Shown here piece by piece: positions 1 to 9,495 of a stretch of DNA of 64,000 nucleotides; the stretch's first letter is position 1, and each line of letters begins with the position of its first letter. Under the pieces are notes generated by a model. The model was not told where the DNA came from, did no database searches, and saw nothing but the letters and a program-made list of their open reading frames with translations. This DNA is from Danxiaibacter flavus. Its GTDB lineage: Bacteria > Bacteroidota > Bacteroidia > Chitinophagales > Chitinophagaceae. The position numbers and the translations under genes were made by a program. Location of the stretch: the NCBI RefSeq assembly GCF_041060425.1, contig NZ_JAULBC010000014.1, forward strand, positions 26,439 through 90,438, given 5' to 3'.

Positions 1-1
1 T

Positions 2-232
2 TATAACGGGCAGATCTTGTCGAAGGAGATGACAACAGCATCAATCGGTAGTATTATTTCTTGTTCAATAATTTGTGATACCAACATCTATAAGTTTCAG
101 GTGAACGATTCCTGTACAGAAATTCATCGTTTTTGTAATGGAGGGAAGTACCGGCATTACTATTTATATCCTTATTTCGGAGGGGATGAAAAAGCTCCTC
201 ATGAAGTGGTGATTAAGATACGGGAATTGTGA
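2..232 (+). CDS. C-terminal fragment of an unrecognised protein
   Basis: The frame is open from the left edge of the window to a TGA at 230-232, so this is the last 76 or so codons of a gene that starts outside. The tail is rich in Tyr and Gly (HYYLYPYFGGDEKAPHEV) and ends in IKIREL, which looks like a folded C-terminus rather than random sequence. I do not recognise the family. A TTG at 17 could serve as an internal start but has no support over simple truncation. The repeat words of the next gap begin a few bases after the stop. Confidence 0.45.
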   Translation, partial: YNGQILSKEMTTASIGSIISCSIICDTNIYKFQVNDSCTEIHRFCNGGKYRHYYLYPYFGGDEKAPHEVVIKIREL

Positions 233-273
233 GGAGTGAATGGTGAATAGCAAACGGAGAAATGCGATGGATG

Positions 274-311
274 ATGTCTGATCTCTGATCTCTGATCTCT
301 GATGTCTGATT
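274..311. repeat. Tandem tctgatc word array
   Basis: About five direct units of the 7-base word tctgatc/tctgatg in a row. It is one of several different short-word arrays in gaps of this window; the core gatc is self-complementary. Confidence 0.75.
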
Positions 312-395
312 TCATCAAGTGCAACATCGTAACTAAATCATAACCGCTTCAAAAGTTCCTCACATTTGCAACCGTCAAACAAACATAACATCGTC

Positions 396-519
396 AAAAT
401 TGAACAGCAGCTGAAAGCTGATCGCTGACAGCCAGAACGGATAGCCAATGCTATGTTCCAGACAATATTATGCTTGCGCCAGTCGGGGTTTCCGAAGTCA
501 ATTTGATCAAATATCCATT
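396..519 (-). pseudogene. Ectopic copy of the 3' end of tamL
   Basis: Bases 471-510 are identical to 1071-1110, and 396-470 closely follow 981-1070 with a few substitutions and fewer agct words. On the minus strand it encodes the last tamL residues (FDQIDFGNPDWRKHNIVWNI) and then shifts frame and loses the stop. Similarity ends at about 519, so only some 28 codons plus the downstream flank were copied. It cannot make a TamL barrel and is best read as a recent duplication scar. Confidence 0.8.
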
Positions 520-621
520 TGACTGCCGTTGGTATGGAGCGTAGCAACGTGCTTAAGCCTACCAACAACAAATTAGCGAGTTAGACGCTTCACGAATTAG
601 GCTTTTTCATTTTTTTAGCTT

Positions 622-655
622 ATTACTTTCTTTTTCTTGAAAAAAAGAAAGTAAT
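622..655. repeat. 14-bp inverted repeat, AT-rich palindromic element
   Basis: The arms attactttcttttt and aaaaagaaagtaat pair perfectly around a 6-base loop. A second hairpin (ccccaca/tgtgggg, 679-696) follows. From memory, sequences of this kind recur between genes in Bacteroidota; whether it is repeated elsewhere in this genome cannot be seen here. It has a T-run on either strand and might stop transcription leaving tamL. Confidence 0.55.
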
Positions 656-984
656 CAAAGAAAATTCAAGGCAAACATCCCCACAATACTGTGGGGACCG
701 CCCCACGCCTCTCCAAAATGCAGTCCTCCTTCACTTTGTGTAGCAACGTCTACCTACAGTTTTTAAAAGACATCCATTACAATCCTCCTTCTGTTGCCGG
801 AATTGTAAACAAGCTCATCCCTTTGCTATGTTTAGCTTGGCTCTCTTAAATTTCTAAGGCCTTGGTCTTCTTTAAACACCTTTGTTGTTCGATTTTCTCG
901 TTGATACGAGGAGCAATAGCTGTGAATGCGAAAATCAGAAATCAAAACATCAGACATTCTTACCAATCCTCAACCGCTTCAAAA

Positions 985-1034
985 TTGAACAGCAGCTGAA
1001 AGCTGATAGCTAATAGCTCATAGCTCATAGCTAG
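985..1034. repeat. agct-core word array at the tamL stop codon
   Basis: Units such as agctgaaagctgatagc and tagctcatagctcatag run up to and through the tamL stop: on the minus strand the gene ends TTC-TAG and the TAG is the first letters of the word tagctatgagc. The same family occurs at 401-441, 24152-24172 and 61510-61553. Confidence 0.75.
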
Positions 1035-3367
1035 AAAGGATAGCCGATAGCTATGTTCCAAACAATATTATGCTTGCGCCAGTCGGGGTTTCCGAAGTCA
1101 ATTTGATCAAACACCCATTTGGGGCCACCCGGCTCATAGGGTTTCCGTATGGGGAATGCAACATCTAATCTTATTACAAAGAATTTAATATCGGCCCTTA
1201 TACCGAGACCAGTACCGACAGCCATTTGTCGAATAAAATCGCTGGAGAACTTTCCACCCGGCCTGTAGGGATCATCCCGATTCAACCAAACGTTACCAGC
1301 ATCGGCAAAAACTGCACCTCGCAAAATGGATACGATTTTAAAGCGCAACTCGGCATTCAATTCAAGCCTGATATCACCTGGCTGATCTGCAAGAAAAGCC
1401 GAATCAACCGGGTTGCCTCCATAGTAAGTACCCGGGCCAATTGTCCGGGCTCGGAATGCACGGATGCTGTTCGGACCACCTGAGAAGAATGCTTTGGTAA
1501 ACGGCATCAACAATGTATTACCGTATGCATAACCAACACCGGCAAAGAAGCGCGAGACAAACATGTTGTCCTTGCTTAGCCGTAAGTAATGCCTGAAGTC
1601 AACTTCAGCTCTTATGTATTGAGAGAAAGGTGTGCCAAATAGTTCTTTTTGCTTACCTTCTTTTTCGCTTGCTCCGGTTATAAGCCCAAGCAAATTAGAT
1701 GACAAATCCAGGTTTCCATTAAAATAGTAATTGTTCTTCCTTCTGTTTGGCTGTAGTTGTGTGTTAAAGTTATAGTTATAGATGGGCCCGATAATAAACT
1801 GACGCTCCACTGCTCTTGCCAGCGTAATGTTTGTGTCTATTTCCTTTCTGAAAGAATCGGTAATATTGGTTGGTCTTACAAAATTTACTGAAAGTACCTT
1901 AAGATTATGTTCAGTTTTTATATTCTCTTTCCATATATATCCAAAACTACCATTGGCACTACTCAACGTGTACTGGGCGGAACGCATATACAATTCGTAC
2001 CCGGCAGTTATGGATGTCTGCGGTACAAAATCTGAATTGGTTTTGAATCTTATTGGAGCTATAATTCTCGGAATAAGCAGGTTGGCCGTCAAACCCACGC
2101 GGTTATTGTGTACACGTTGTACACCGGTATATTGCCTTTCGAAACCGGCGTAAGCACTCATTGTAAACAGTTCTGCGCCCTTCAAAAAGTTTCTGTGTCT
2201 CCAGCTTAACGTAAAGTCGGCACCGTTAGAATTATTAGACTTGGTTAAGCCTGAAGCTTCCAACCGGATCGATTTCTTTGCCGTTGGCGTCAAATAATAA
2301 TAGGCATTTAACATCGGTCTGTGTGCGGTATCATCTTCCACAAATTGCGCCTTGACAAATTTGTATACCCCCAAACTTACCAATCTGTTTAGCGCCATAC
2401 CATGTGCTCTGCTGCTATAGAGATCACCCGGTTTAAAAATGAGCGTCTGCGGAAATATTTTCGGATTGAATTTCTTTTCCGGATCAATAATATAATATCC
2501 CTGGAATTTCTTAGTTGAATCAAGCACAACGGATGAATCGCGATTGATGCTGTAGTCCGCATATACAATTACATTGTTGATCCTGTAAGGGAAAAGTGAT
2601 TTAATGCGCGCACTCCGCTTAATGCGGATATACATGTTCACCATATTGTCTCCAATGGTCGAGTCAACATTTACTATTATATCCGTTGCATTAAAAAAGA
2701 AGAAGCCTTTTTCTTTAAGACGCTTGTCGATTCGCTCACGTTCGCCTTTAACAAGATCAAGACTGTAAGCCCGGCCTGGCTTAAGTAAAGTTCTGCGCGA
2801 TGTAGTTCGCATAACATTATACATAAATCCGGAGTCCGTGGGAAAGTATGTATTCTTTATCTTATACTGTTTGGTAAGCATGGCCACATAAGTTGCATGC
2901 ATTTTTTTGTTCTTAATCACACTGTCAGCGGTTACCTCTGAATGGAAGTAGCCGTTGTTCTCCAATCTGTTTTGCATTATTTGCCTGTTCTTTTCCAGGT
3001 TAACGCTGCTGGCCAAAACAGGAGGTTCTCCTACTTTGTATTTCAACCAGTACTTAAAGCCCTTATTCGCTTTTGGTGTATCCACCATATTAAAAATCAT
3101 CAGCTTAAAGCGAACACCTAGAAATGATTTGTTAGGGGCAGGCCGCACCAGGGCTTCCAGTTCACTTTGCAAACCTTTATTTTTTACGTTGGAGCTATCC
3201 TTAATGCTTTTTAATTTAACATCAGATCCGGTGTATAATGCGTCGTTCGGCGGAATACTTTTAGTTACACTGCAAGAGTAAATACAAGCAGCAAGAGTGA
3301 ACAACAAGCTTAACCTACCAATTGTCCGGAATGCTTCTATGAATCTTATGTTATTGTTATACCCCAT
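1031..3367 (-). CDS. tamL: TamL-like outer-membrane assembly lipoprotein (BamA/Omp85 family)
   Basis: 778 residues. The N-terminus has a hydrophobic export signal with Cys28 and Cys32 as candidate lipidation sites, followed by SVTKSIPPND, typical of the lipid-anchored BamA relatives of Bacteroidota called TamL. POTRA-like repeats fill roughly 40-330 and an Omp85 barrel about 370-778, with the late barrel motif GGPNSIRAFRARTIGPG and a C-terminal strand ending in Phe (IGYPF). The known role of the family is insertion or assembly of outer-membrane proteins together with TamB. It starts 5 bp after the tamB stop, so the two genes form one operon. The stop codon lies inside an agct-word array, and a copy of its last codons sits 600 bp away. 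Confidence 0.88.
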   Translation of the reverse strand: MGYNNNIRFIEAFRTIGRLSLLFTLAACIYSCSVTKSIPPNDALYTGSDVKLKSIKDSSNVKNKGLQSELEALVRPAPNKSFLGVRFKLMIFNMVDTPKANKGFKYWLKYKVGEPPVLASSVNLEKNRQIMQNRLENNGYFHSEVTADSVIKNKKMHATYVAMLTKQYKIKNTYFPTDSGFMYNVMRTTSRRTLLKPGRAYSLDLVKGERERIDKRLKEKGFFFFNATDIIVNVDSTIGDNMVNMYIRIKRSARIKSLFPYRINNVIVYADYSINRDSSVVLDSTKKFQGYYIIDPEKKFNPKIFPQTLIFKPGDLYSSRAHGMALNRLVSLGVYKFVKAQFVEDDTAHRPMLNAYYYLTPTAKKSIRLEASGLTKSNNSNGADFTLSWRHRNFLKGAELFTMSAYAGFERQYTGVQRVHNNRVGLTANLLIPRIIAPIRFKTNSDFVPQTSITAGYELYMRSAQYTLSSANGSFGYIWKENIKTEHNLKVLSVNFVRPTNITDSFRKEIDTNITLARAVERQFIIGPIYNYNFNTQLQPNRRKNNYYFNGNLDLSSNLLGLITGASEKEGKQKELFGTPFSQYIRAEVDFRHYLRLSKDNMFVSRFFAGVGYAYGNTLLMPFTKAFFSGGPNSIRAFRARTIGPGTYYGGNPVDSAFLADQPGDIRLELNAELRFKIVSILRGAVFADAGNVWLNRDDPYRPGGKFSSDFIRQMAVGTGLGIRADIKFFVIRLDVAFPIRKPYEPGGPKWVFDQIDFGNPDWRKHNIVWNIAIGYPF

Positions 3368-3372
3368 TCCTG

Positions 3373-6300
3373 TTAATCATTTTTCTTAGCCTTTGTAAAC
3401 AATTCTCTGAATTTATCGTAGTCCAATGTGAGTATAAATGTCAACCCGGTTTCTATTACCTGTCCTTCCACTACGGCGTCATATTTGTTCTTTCTGTAGC
3501 CGCGCACTTTATAGCGACCATCTTTTGAGAGCTGATAGTCAACAGCCACATCACCAGCTATGTTTGAATTTGCCTGGGCGCTGTTAGCCGGCTTTTCGAG
3601 CATAAAATCACTGCCAACGCTAACCTTCAACCGGTCATTCAGCAGGGATTTGGAAACACCAACGCTGAAATCGGTAGATGTCTCGCGCTGGCCCGTATAA
3701 TAAGTATCTCCTGAGTTTATGCCGAAGTTTACATCTACTCCCTTAATCAAAGTACCCGCCAGTTGATTTAGTTGATCGGTCAGTATACGGCTAACGCTTT
3801 CACGTGCCATGCCCTCAGCAGTACCACCGGCATTTGAAGCCATCGGATCTTCCTGCATAAAGCGACCCAACAGCAGCAATGCAAACACCTGCTTGTTCAT
3901 CTCTGCTTCATTTGCCCTGAGCTGATCAAGTTTTGCCTCTACGTCGCTCCACTGAGATTGTTGCTCCTGCGGTATGGTAATATCAAAAGTGATAACTGGT
4001 TTTAGTAACTCTCCTTTCATTTTCAACAATACCGTTACAGGAATTTTTTCTTTGTACTTATTTGTTTCTGATTCGGATTTACCTGCCAGTTGTTGTTCAA
4101 CAAGATCTATAGGTGCAGTTTTTATGCTATAAGCCGCAGTAATGTCCACATTCGCCGAGGTGGGATCTCCCGTCCAGGTTATTACGCTTCCGCGCTGTAT
4201 ATCAAATTTTCTTTTTAAAATGCTCAGTGTTAACTGGTAGCTTCCCTGCACCAACTCATAGTTACCTGTTAATGTAAGCCTGCCGCTTTCATCAACCCCG
4301 CCGGAGAGGTCTGCTTTACCCCTGATCTTTAAAGCGTCACCGTTTCTTTCATCAATAACCAGTATGAATTGTGCTGCACTATCAGTTTCTACATTCGCTG
4401 AAAGATCAAGATCTGCAAGCGCCTGAAATCTTGGCTGCTGGAACTGCCGTGCAGTGGTAACGGTATCTTTAGGTGCATCCATATCCACAAACCGGACAAT
4501 ACCTTTTCTCTCTTCCAATTCTGGGTCTTCACTGGGCAAAACAAATGTGAAGTTGGTCGATTTGTTTACCTTCAGGCCGGCCTGTATGGCAGGAGTCCTT
4601 AAATCCCCGTTCACTTTTATATCCGCATCAATATTCAGTTTGCCGTAAAACAATTTATTATCCGCCTGGGTTGAGCTTACCACACTAAACTCATCTGCCT
4701 TCAGTGTCAATCCGAATTGGTAGTTTACATAATCTTTTGTGCTGATAGTACCGTCAAGTATAGCCTTGCTTCCGGCAGAATCGGTTAATGTAAACTTGTT
4801 AAACGTTATCGCTTTTTCCTGTATGGTAATGTTTTCATTTGCCAACTTGAACCTTTCACCCAGCATTGTTGGAGTAACAAATGCATCAACAAAACGGAGA
4901 TTGCCATTTACAACCGGCTCCTTGGTAGTTCCAGCAATGTCAATATTACCTTTCAGGCTGCCCCCCGCATCTCTCAGGCTTCCTGCGGAAAAGTTCTTTA
5001 TGGTTGCCAGGTTAACATTGTTCAGGTTTAATTTCAGATCCATTTTTCCTTCACCCGTATAATAATTTCCGTTTAGTGTTATGTCATTTCCATGACCATC
5101 AATCTTAACATCGGCATTATATACATTGGATGTTTCGTTGTTCACTTTAAGGGCAATATTACCAACGGTGTCGGTTTTGTAGCTGATGTCTTTAAACAAC
5201 ATATCTGCAGTAAATACCGGGTTCTTCGTTACATCTTTTACAACAGCTTTACCATCAATAACCCCATCCATGAACAGCGAATCCTGATCTGCAAATTCAG
5301 TAAGCGTTTTGATTCTGAAATTTTCAAAAGCAACATCTATAGGTGCGTTTGGCGTGTGTGCAGTACTGTTAAGCTTTATTGCCTGATTACCTTTATTCAG
5401 GTTGAAGTCATTTATTATAATACCTGATGAATCATATTGAAAGTAGTTATCAGCCGGCATATTCCATGCTTCGTAATTCAGCATAAGACTGTCCGGAACA
5501 AAAGTTATTTTAATTGCACTGTCAATTTGCTGAAGTTTGGTCATGATATGATACCTGTCCTTCGCCTTCTTGTCCTTTAACAGCACTGATGTTGTTATGG
5601 CAGCAGTATCTATGTTACCATATATCGCAGTTTGATTCAGCCGGAAGCCTTTTGTTCCCGCGTCCGCTATTTTAAGTGCATAAGCAATATTCTTTTCTGA
5701 TGTTTGGGCCGTCAAGGTCAGTTTATCTATTGTTTGTTCTCCATATTTTATTTTTGGCGCATGCATGTTCACCTGCAAGTCGTCTTCTTTACTTTTATAT
5801 TGTACCATTGCTCCGATTGTATCAGAAGCCCGTAATTCAGGAACAAATTGTAAGATTGTCGGCGATGATGGCTTAATAAACACATGCATCTGCCAATCCT
5901 GTTCTGTAAACGCCGTATCCTTAAAACCTTTTAACCTGTAGTACTTATTTATAGTGTGCTGCAATGCTGTCGCCGTCTCTGTAAGTTTGTACTTCCCTTT
6001 CCAGTTAACCTCAGCAAAAGACGAAGTAAGTGCAATTGATTGTGTGTCGCCGCCGTGGGCCGCCAATACTTTTACTGTGTCTATCGCAAACCTGTTTGAA
6101 TCCTGTAAAATGATGGTTTCTGCAATGCTGATTAATCCGATCAAACTATCCGGATTCGCAGATGGCATATCCGCAAATAGTTTGGTATGAAACTGAAGTG
6201 AATCTGAAGAAAGATGAAGGGCTTGAAGATTCAGTGTATCAAGATCCAATCTGACTCTAAGATTCGTCGGAAACTTAGATGCAAGATTTGCACGCGCCCT

Positions 6301-8340
6301 CAACGCATACCGGATATTGGGATCATCAATCGAAGATTCCACAAAAGCACTGTCCGGTTCAGCAAAAGCTTTTAACTGCAGATTCTTATATGTATATCCT
6401 TTCAATTCGCCTTCTACAAGTGTTGCATCCACATTTGTGGTGAGCGTTTTGTAATCGAATCCGCGACCTTTTGCAGATGCAGTTAACGTAATTCTTCCGA
6501 TGGTAGAATCCTGGCTGATAAGGTAGCCAACATTCAAATTTTGAGTAGACGCTTTGAGGTTGTATGCTTCTGTTCGCGTATTAAGCGATCCGGAGACCTT
6601 TGCAGTGCCGTTGGTTGTTCTTGCATTTAATACGGTGGAGAATGCAGAAGTAGTGCCTTTGTAATTACCGCTTAGCAAAATTGATTGCGGTATTCTTATA
6701 TTAGAGGGTAGTGTATTTTTAGGGATCAATGCCAGCAAATCTTTTCTTGAGGTAGACAGCTTCGCGATATTAATATTATAGTAAGCATTCTTTCCATCCG
6801 GGAGGCCTTTTATATTTCCACTCATTTGCACGGCTGTGCTGCCGTAGCCACTTAATTCTATATTGTTAAGCGCGATATCTTTTACATAGCCATGCGCTTT
6901 TCCTTTTAGCTTAATAACGGCCTGTTCGTGACCTTTCAGATAGGTTTCAAGGGATGGAGATAAAAGTAGGATATCTTTTGCAGCAAGATTAAAAGTGTCG
7001 ATAGATGCATCAGTAAAAATTTCTCCGGGCTTTGTTGCCAGCATTTCCTGCGACGGATATTTTGCGGTAACCGAAGTACTGATCCTCGATGAAGGTGTAG
7101 CAACCTGCAAATTTTTCAACTGCGCGTCTTTCTCCCCATACAGAAATTGAGTAGACACATTATTCAATACAAAGCCACTTTTATCTTTAAATGAAAGTTG
7201 TTTTAAATCCCCTTCAAACTTCACAGGTGTGAACGCAAGGTTCGAAGCCTTTAAAATGAAATCGGTGATACCAAGATGGCTGTAGTCCATTCCTTTTTTA
7301 ACAACTGCAGCATTGCTGTCATTGTAAGAAAGCTGGTTGTTGTTAAAATCAACCTGATCAAGCACAATCTTCCACGGATTGTCAACCTGAGCTTTAACGT
7401 TCTTCTTTACTTCTGTCTTAACAACCCTGGCTTGTTTTGCCCTGCCCAGGTTTACCTTTACGGAAGTATTGTCTAGTTGCAGTTGCTTCAGCTGAATAAA
7501 CAGTTTGCTTAAATCCGTTGCGCCGGCCAGGACTTTTAGCTTCCCGAGATCAAGCGCAGTATACAGCCGCGAAATATCATTTTCATAGTCAAGATGAATA
7601 TCGTTCAGTTGAATATTTTTTAGCTGCAACTTTACTTTTATGGGCTCGTTACTTTTCGTTTCAATTGAGTCCATTGGCTTTGGTTCAATCAGTGGCTTGT
7701 ATTGCCTTACCGAGGAGCTTATTCCTGCAAGCTGTATGTTGGGAATATCGTAGTCTGATCGTGAGGGATCGAAAGTGTCTATGGATGTTTCGAATTTTGC
7801 CAGGTTAACAGTGGCATCCATTCCCGCTACATCATCATGGTATATCGCCCTGATCTTATTGAGACGGATCGTACCTATTTCAAACTTCATCGAGCTTGTG
7901 TCAGTCGAAGTAGTTGTATCCTTTGATCCTGAAGAAAAAGCATTAATAATGTAATCAAAATTGAAAGTTGTGTCTGGTTGTAATCTTTTTACTTTGGCTG
8001 TAATTCCGTCCAGCTCGAGGTAATTTAGCTTTACTGTGTTACGAAGCAGCTTCAGCATGGAGATGTCAACCTGGATTTTGTCACCTGCCAGCAAAGTGTC
8101 TTTTGTTTGATCCTCAAAATAAATTCCTTCCAGCACAATTTGCTTGGGAAACTTAATGGATAACTTACTGATCTGAACTTTAGTGCGAATTTTATTTTCG
8201 AGGTAAACGACGGCTTTTTTCCGGGCAAAGCTCTGCACTGCCGGTACCTGGATTAAAATTAATACCAATACCAGCAAAAAAATAAGGCTTAACAGTATCC
8301 ACCCAATAATTTTTAAAGAACGCCTGATAAATTTCTTCAT
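3373..8340 (-). CDS. tamB: TamB-like translocation and assembly protein (DUF490)
   Basis: 1655 residues. A single N-terminal membrane helix (about residues 10-33) anchors a very long periplasmic chain made of repeating amphipathic beta strands, and the last 350-400 residues match the TamB/DUF490 C-terminal domain (GKADLSGGVDESGRLTLTG, then LLLGRFMQEDPM and LNQLAGTLIKGVDVNFG). Family knowledge: TamB bridges inner and outer membrane, pairs with a BamA-type protein and is linked to outer-membrane protein assembly and lipid transport. Here the partner is tamL, 5 bp downstream. Length is at the large end, usual for Bacteroidota. No clear TAnnTTTG box was found upstream. Confidence 0.88.
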   Translation of the reverse strand: MKKFIRRSLKIIGWILLSLIFLLVLVLILIQVPAVQSFARKKAVVYLENKIRTKVQISKLSIKFPKQIVLEGIYFEDQTKDTLLAGDKIQVDISMLKLLRNTVKLNYLELDGITAKVKRLQPDTTFNFDYIINAFSSGSKDTTTSTDTSSMKFEIGTIRLNKIRAIYHDDVAGMDATVNLAKFETSIDTFDPSRSDYDIPNIQLAGISSSVRQYKPLIEPKPMDSIETKSNEPIKVKLQLKNIQLNDIHLDYENDISRLYTALDLGKLKVLAGATDLSKLFIQLKQLQLDNTSVKVNLGRAKQARVVKTEVKKNVKAQVDNPWKIVLDQVDFNNNQLSYNDSNAAVVKKGMDYSHLGITDFILKASNLAFTPVKFEGDLKQLSFKDKSGFVLNNVSTQFLYGEKDAQLKNLQVATPSSRISTSVTAKYPSQEMLATKPGEIFTDASIDTFNLAAKDILLLSPSLETYLKGHEQAVIKLKGKAHGYVKDIALNNIELSGYGSTAVQMSGNIKGLPDGKNAYYNINIAKLSTSRKDLLALIPKNTLPSNIRIPQSILLSGNYKGTTSAFSTVLNARTTNGTAKVSGSLNTRTEAYNLKASTQNLNVGYLISQDSTIGRITLTASAKGRGFDYKTLTTNVDATLVEGELKGYTYKNLQLKAFAEPDSAFVESSIDDPNIRYALRARANLASKFPTNLRVRLDLDTLNLQALHLSSDSLQFHTKLFADMPSANPDSLIGLISIAETIILQDSNRFAIDTVKVLAAHGGDTQSIALTSSFAEVNWKGKYKLTETATALQHTINKYYRLKGFKDTAFTEQDWQMHVFIKPSSPTILQFVPELRASDTIGAMVQYKSKEDDLQVNMHAPKIKYGEQTIDKLTLTAQTSEKNIAYALKIADAGTKGFRLNQTAIYGNIDTAAITTSVLLKDKKAKDRYHIMTKLQQIDSAIKITFVPDSLMLNYEAWNMPADNYFQYDSSGIIINDFNLNKGNQAIKLNSTAHTPNAPIDVAFENFRIKTLTEFADQDSLFMDGVIDGKAVVKDVTKNPVFTADMLFKDISYKTDTVGNIALKVNNETSNVYNADVKIDGHGNDITLNGNYYTGEGKMDLKLNLNNVNLATIKNFSAGSLRDAGGSLKGNIDIAGTTKEPVVNGNLRFVDAFVTPTMLGERFKLANENITIQEKAITFNKFTLTDSAGSKAILDGTISTKDYVNYQFGLTLKADEFSVVSSTQADNKLFYGKLNIDADIKVNGDLRTPAIQAGLKVNKSTNFTFVLPSEDPELEERKGIVRFVDMDAPKDTVTTARQFQQPRFQALADLDLSANVETDSAAQFILVIDERNGDALKIRGKADLSGGVDESGRLTLTGNYELVQGSYQLTLSILKRKFDIQRGSVITWTGDPTSANVDITAAYSIKTAPIDLVEQQLAGKSESETNKYKEKIPVTVLLKMKGELLKPVITFDITIPQEQQSQWSDVEAKLDQLRANEAEMNKQVFALLLLGRFMQEDPMASNAGGTAEGMARESVSRILTDQLNQLAGTLIKGVDVNFGINSGDTYYTGQRETSTDFSVGVSKSLLNDRLKVSVGSDFMLEKPANSAQANSNIAGDVAVDYQLSKDGRYKVRGYRKNKYDAVVEGQVIETGLTFILTLDYDKFRELFTKAKKND

Positions 8341-8459
8341 GAAAAGTCACGCTTATAAATATCCACTGCAAAGAATGAGCAGCAATTATATATCAGGACG
8401 GCCAGCCACAAAACTGTCATTCAGTGGAATAAAATCCCCACACTCAGATGCTTGGCGCG

Positions 8460-8813
8460 TTATTTTCCTTTCCAGAGTTTGTAGGCAGTTTTGGCAAGGG
8501 TAAACAGGCCTAATTGACTGGCAATGCCGAAAATGCCTCTTTTTTTGCTTTGTCCGGCCTTGTCTTTGCCTTTTCCGCCCAACGCACCAATGGCGTTGGT
8601 TACGAGCTGCCAGGATTTATCAAACACCTTGTTGTTGAGATAAACGGGCAATAAAAGCGAGATGCCTGATTTAAGCCCTTCCCCGGGTATCCGTTTCAAT
8701 CGGGTTTTCAGTTCTTCTTCATGCAGTTTTAGCCTCGCATCCGTTACCTGTATCTCTCTCCGCAAATCGGCAAGTGTGTTTATATGAGATAAATTTCTCT
8801 TACTCATTATCAT
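8460..8813 (-). CDS. Small conserved-looking protein of unknown function, third gene of the YtxH trio
   Basis: 117 residues, charged coiled-coil-like N-terminal half (LADLRREIQVTDARLKLHEE) and a Gly/Lys-rich centre, with a weakly hydrophobic C-terminal segment (GIFGIASQLGLFTLAKTAYK). I do not recognise a named family. Two ATGs are possible, at 8813 and 8807; both overlap the stop of the preceding holin-superfamily gene (8800-8802), so translation is probably coupled. The operon order suggests a role in envelope or membrane stress with its two neighbours. Confidence 0.7.
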   Translation of the reverse strand: MIMSKRNLSHINTLADLRREIQVTDARLKLHEEELKTRLKRIPGEGLKSGISLLLPVYLNNKVFDKSWQLVTNAIGALGGKGKDKAGQSKKRGIFGIASQLGLFTLAKTAYKLWKGK

Positions 8814-9159
8814 CTGTTTTATCGAAGATTATCTTGATGACCTTATTGCTAATAAGTGAACGCAACCAGTTTTTACTTGACAGGAAGATTACCAGCAACA
8901 CAATAATATAGATGCCGGCAATTATTCCAAAGCCGTAAAAAAGGTTTCCTGTAAGATCAGCAAAGTAATACCCGCCCATGATACTCAGAAAAAAGAGAAT
9001 AAACACGCTCACAATGGCTATGATAATGCCTATAAACATAGCGGCGGCCAGTTTTGAAGCCTGTTCAACTGTTTTAAGTTTAAAGAGGAGGAGCCTGTCT
9101 TGCAGATATTCCTCCACTTTATCCCTTGATTCTGCGAAAAAGTTTTCCTTTTGTTCCAT
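8800..9159 (-). CDS. Holin-superfamily-III-like membrane protein (DUF1469 type)
   Basis: 119 residues from the ATG at 9159, chosen because it follows an aaaaagg site and sits 10 bp after the ytxH-like stop; longer in-frame starts would overlap that gene. A charged amphipathic N-terminal helix (ENFFAESRDKVEEYLQDR) is followed by two transmembrane helices (AAAMFIGIIIAIVSVFILFF and YGFGIIAGIYIIVLLVIFL) and a charged tail. This is the layout of the Holin-X / DUF1469 family, which despite its name is mostly a chromosomal stress-linked family and not a phage lysis gene. Downstream overlap with 8460-8813 points to one transcript. Confidence 0.78.
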   Translation of the reverse strand: MEQKENFFAESRDKVEEYLQDRLLLFKLKTVEQASKLAAAMFIGIIIAIVSVFILFFLSIMGGYYFADLTGNLFYGFGIIAGIYIIVLLVIFLSSKNWLRSLISNKVIKIIFDKTDDNE

Positions 9160-9169
9160 AATAGCCTTT

Positions 9170-9430
9170 TTAAGATATTGCATCTTGTGTCTTGTCTTCC
9201 ACATCTTCCACAAGACTTTTGCCTTTTTTCAGCAAACCTTCCACACCTTTGTCTAAATCATTCCACTTGGCAGTAATCTTTTCCTTCGCATCTTCGGCAA
9301 AATCTTTGAAAGATGTCTTGAGTGATTCTGCAAGTTCTTTTCCTTTTTCAGTTTGCAAAAACCAGGCAATGGCTGCACCAGCTGCGGCTCCGCCAAGCAA
9401 GCACACGAGGATTTTTTGTTGCTTATTCAT
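9170..9430 (-). CDS. YtxH domain-containing stress-type protein
   Basis: 86 residues. One N-terminal glycine/alanine-rich membrane helix (ILVCLLGGAAAGAAIAWFL) followed directly by TEKGKELAESLK and a long amphipathic, Lys/Asp/Glu-rich helix. This is the hallmark of YtxH proteins, small envelope proteins often induced by general stress. It heads a three-gene operon (YtxH, holin-superfamily, unknown), is divergent from the AI-2E permease at 9496 and shares a 65-bp AT-rich intergenic region with it. Confidence 0.82.
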   Translation of the reverse strand: MNKQQKILVCLLGGAAAGAAIAWFLQTEKGKELAESLKTSFKDFAEDAKEKITAKWNDLDKGVEGLLKKGKSLVEDVEDKTQDAIS

Positions 9431-9495
9431 ACGCTTTGATTTAATTTAAATAAATTTTGGCATCTACTGTATAACTGAACAAATATTGCACCGAT

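Larger units (their letters stand above)
233..1030. other. Gene-poor gap of about 800 bp with repeats and a decayed gene tail
   Basis: No convincing gene lies here. It holds gaatggtgaatag-type words just after 232, an array of tctgatc words (274-311), an ectopic copy of the tamL tail (396-519), a 14-bp palindrome (622-655), a small GC hairpin (679-696) and agct-core words at 401-441 and 985-1034. The stretch 700-960 shows nothing I can name. Such density of repeats suggests a site of repeated duplication or insertion. Confidence 0.6.

Noticed and set aside
338..571. Short minus-strand frame containing the tamL tail sequence
   Set aside because: It is a frame-shifted copy of the last codons of tamL with no start signal; recorded as a pseudogene, not a gene.
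8800..9159. Prophage signal from a holin-like protein
   Set aside because: The holin-superfamily-III/DUF1469 type is a common chromosomal stress family; no endolysin, capsid or tail genes nearby.
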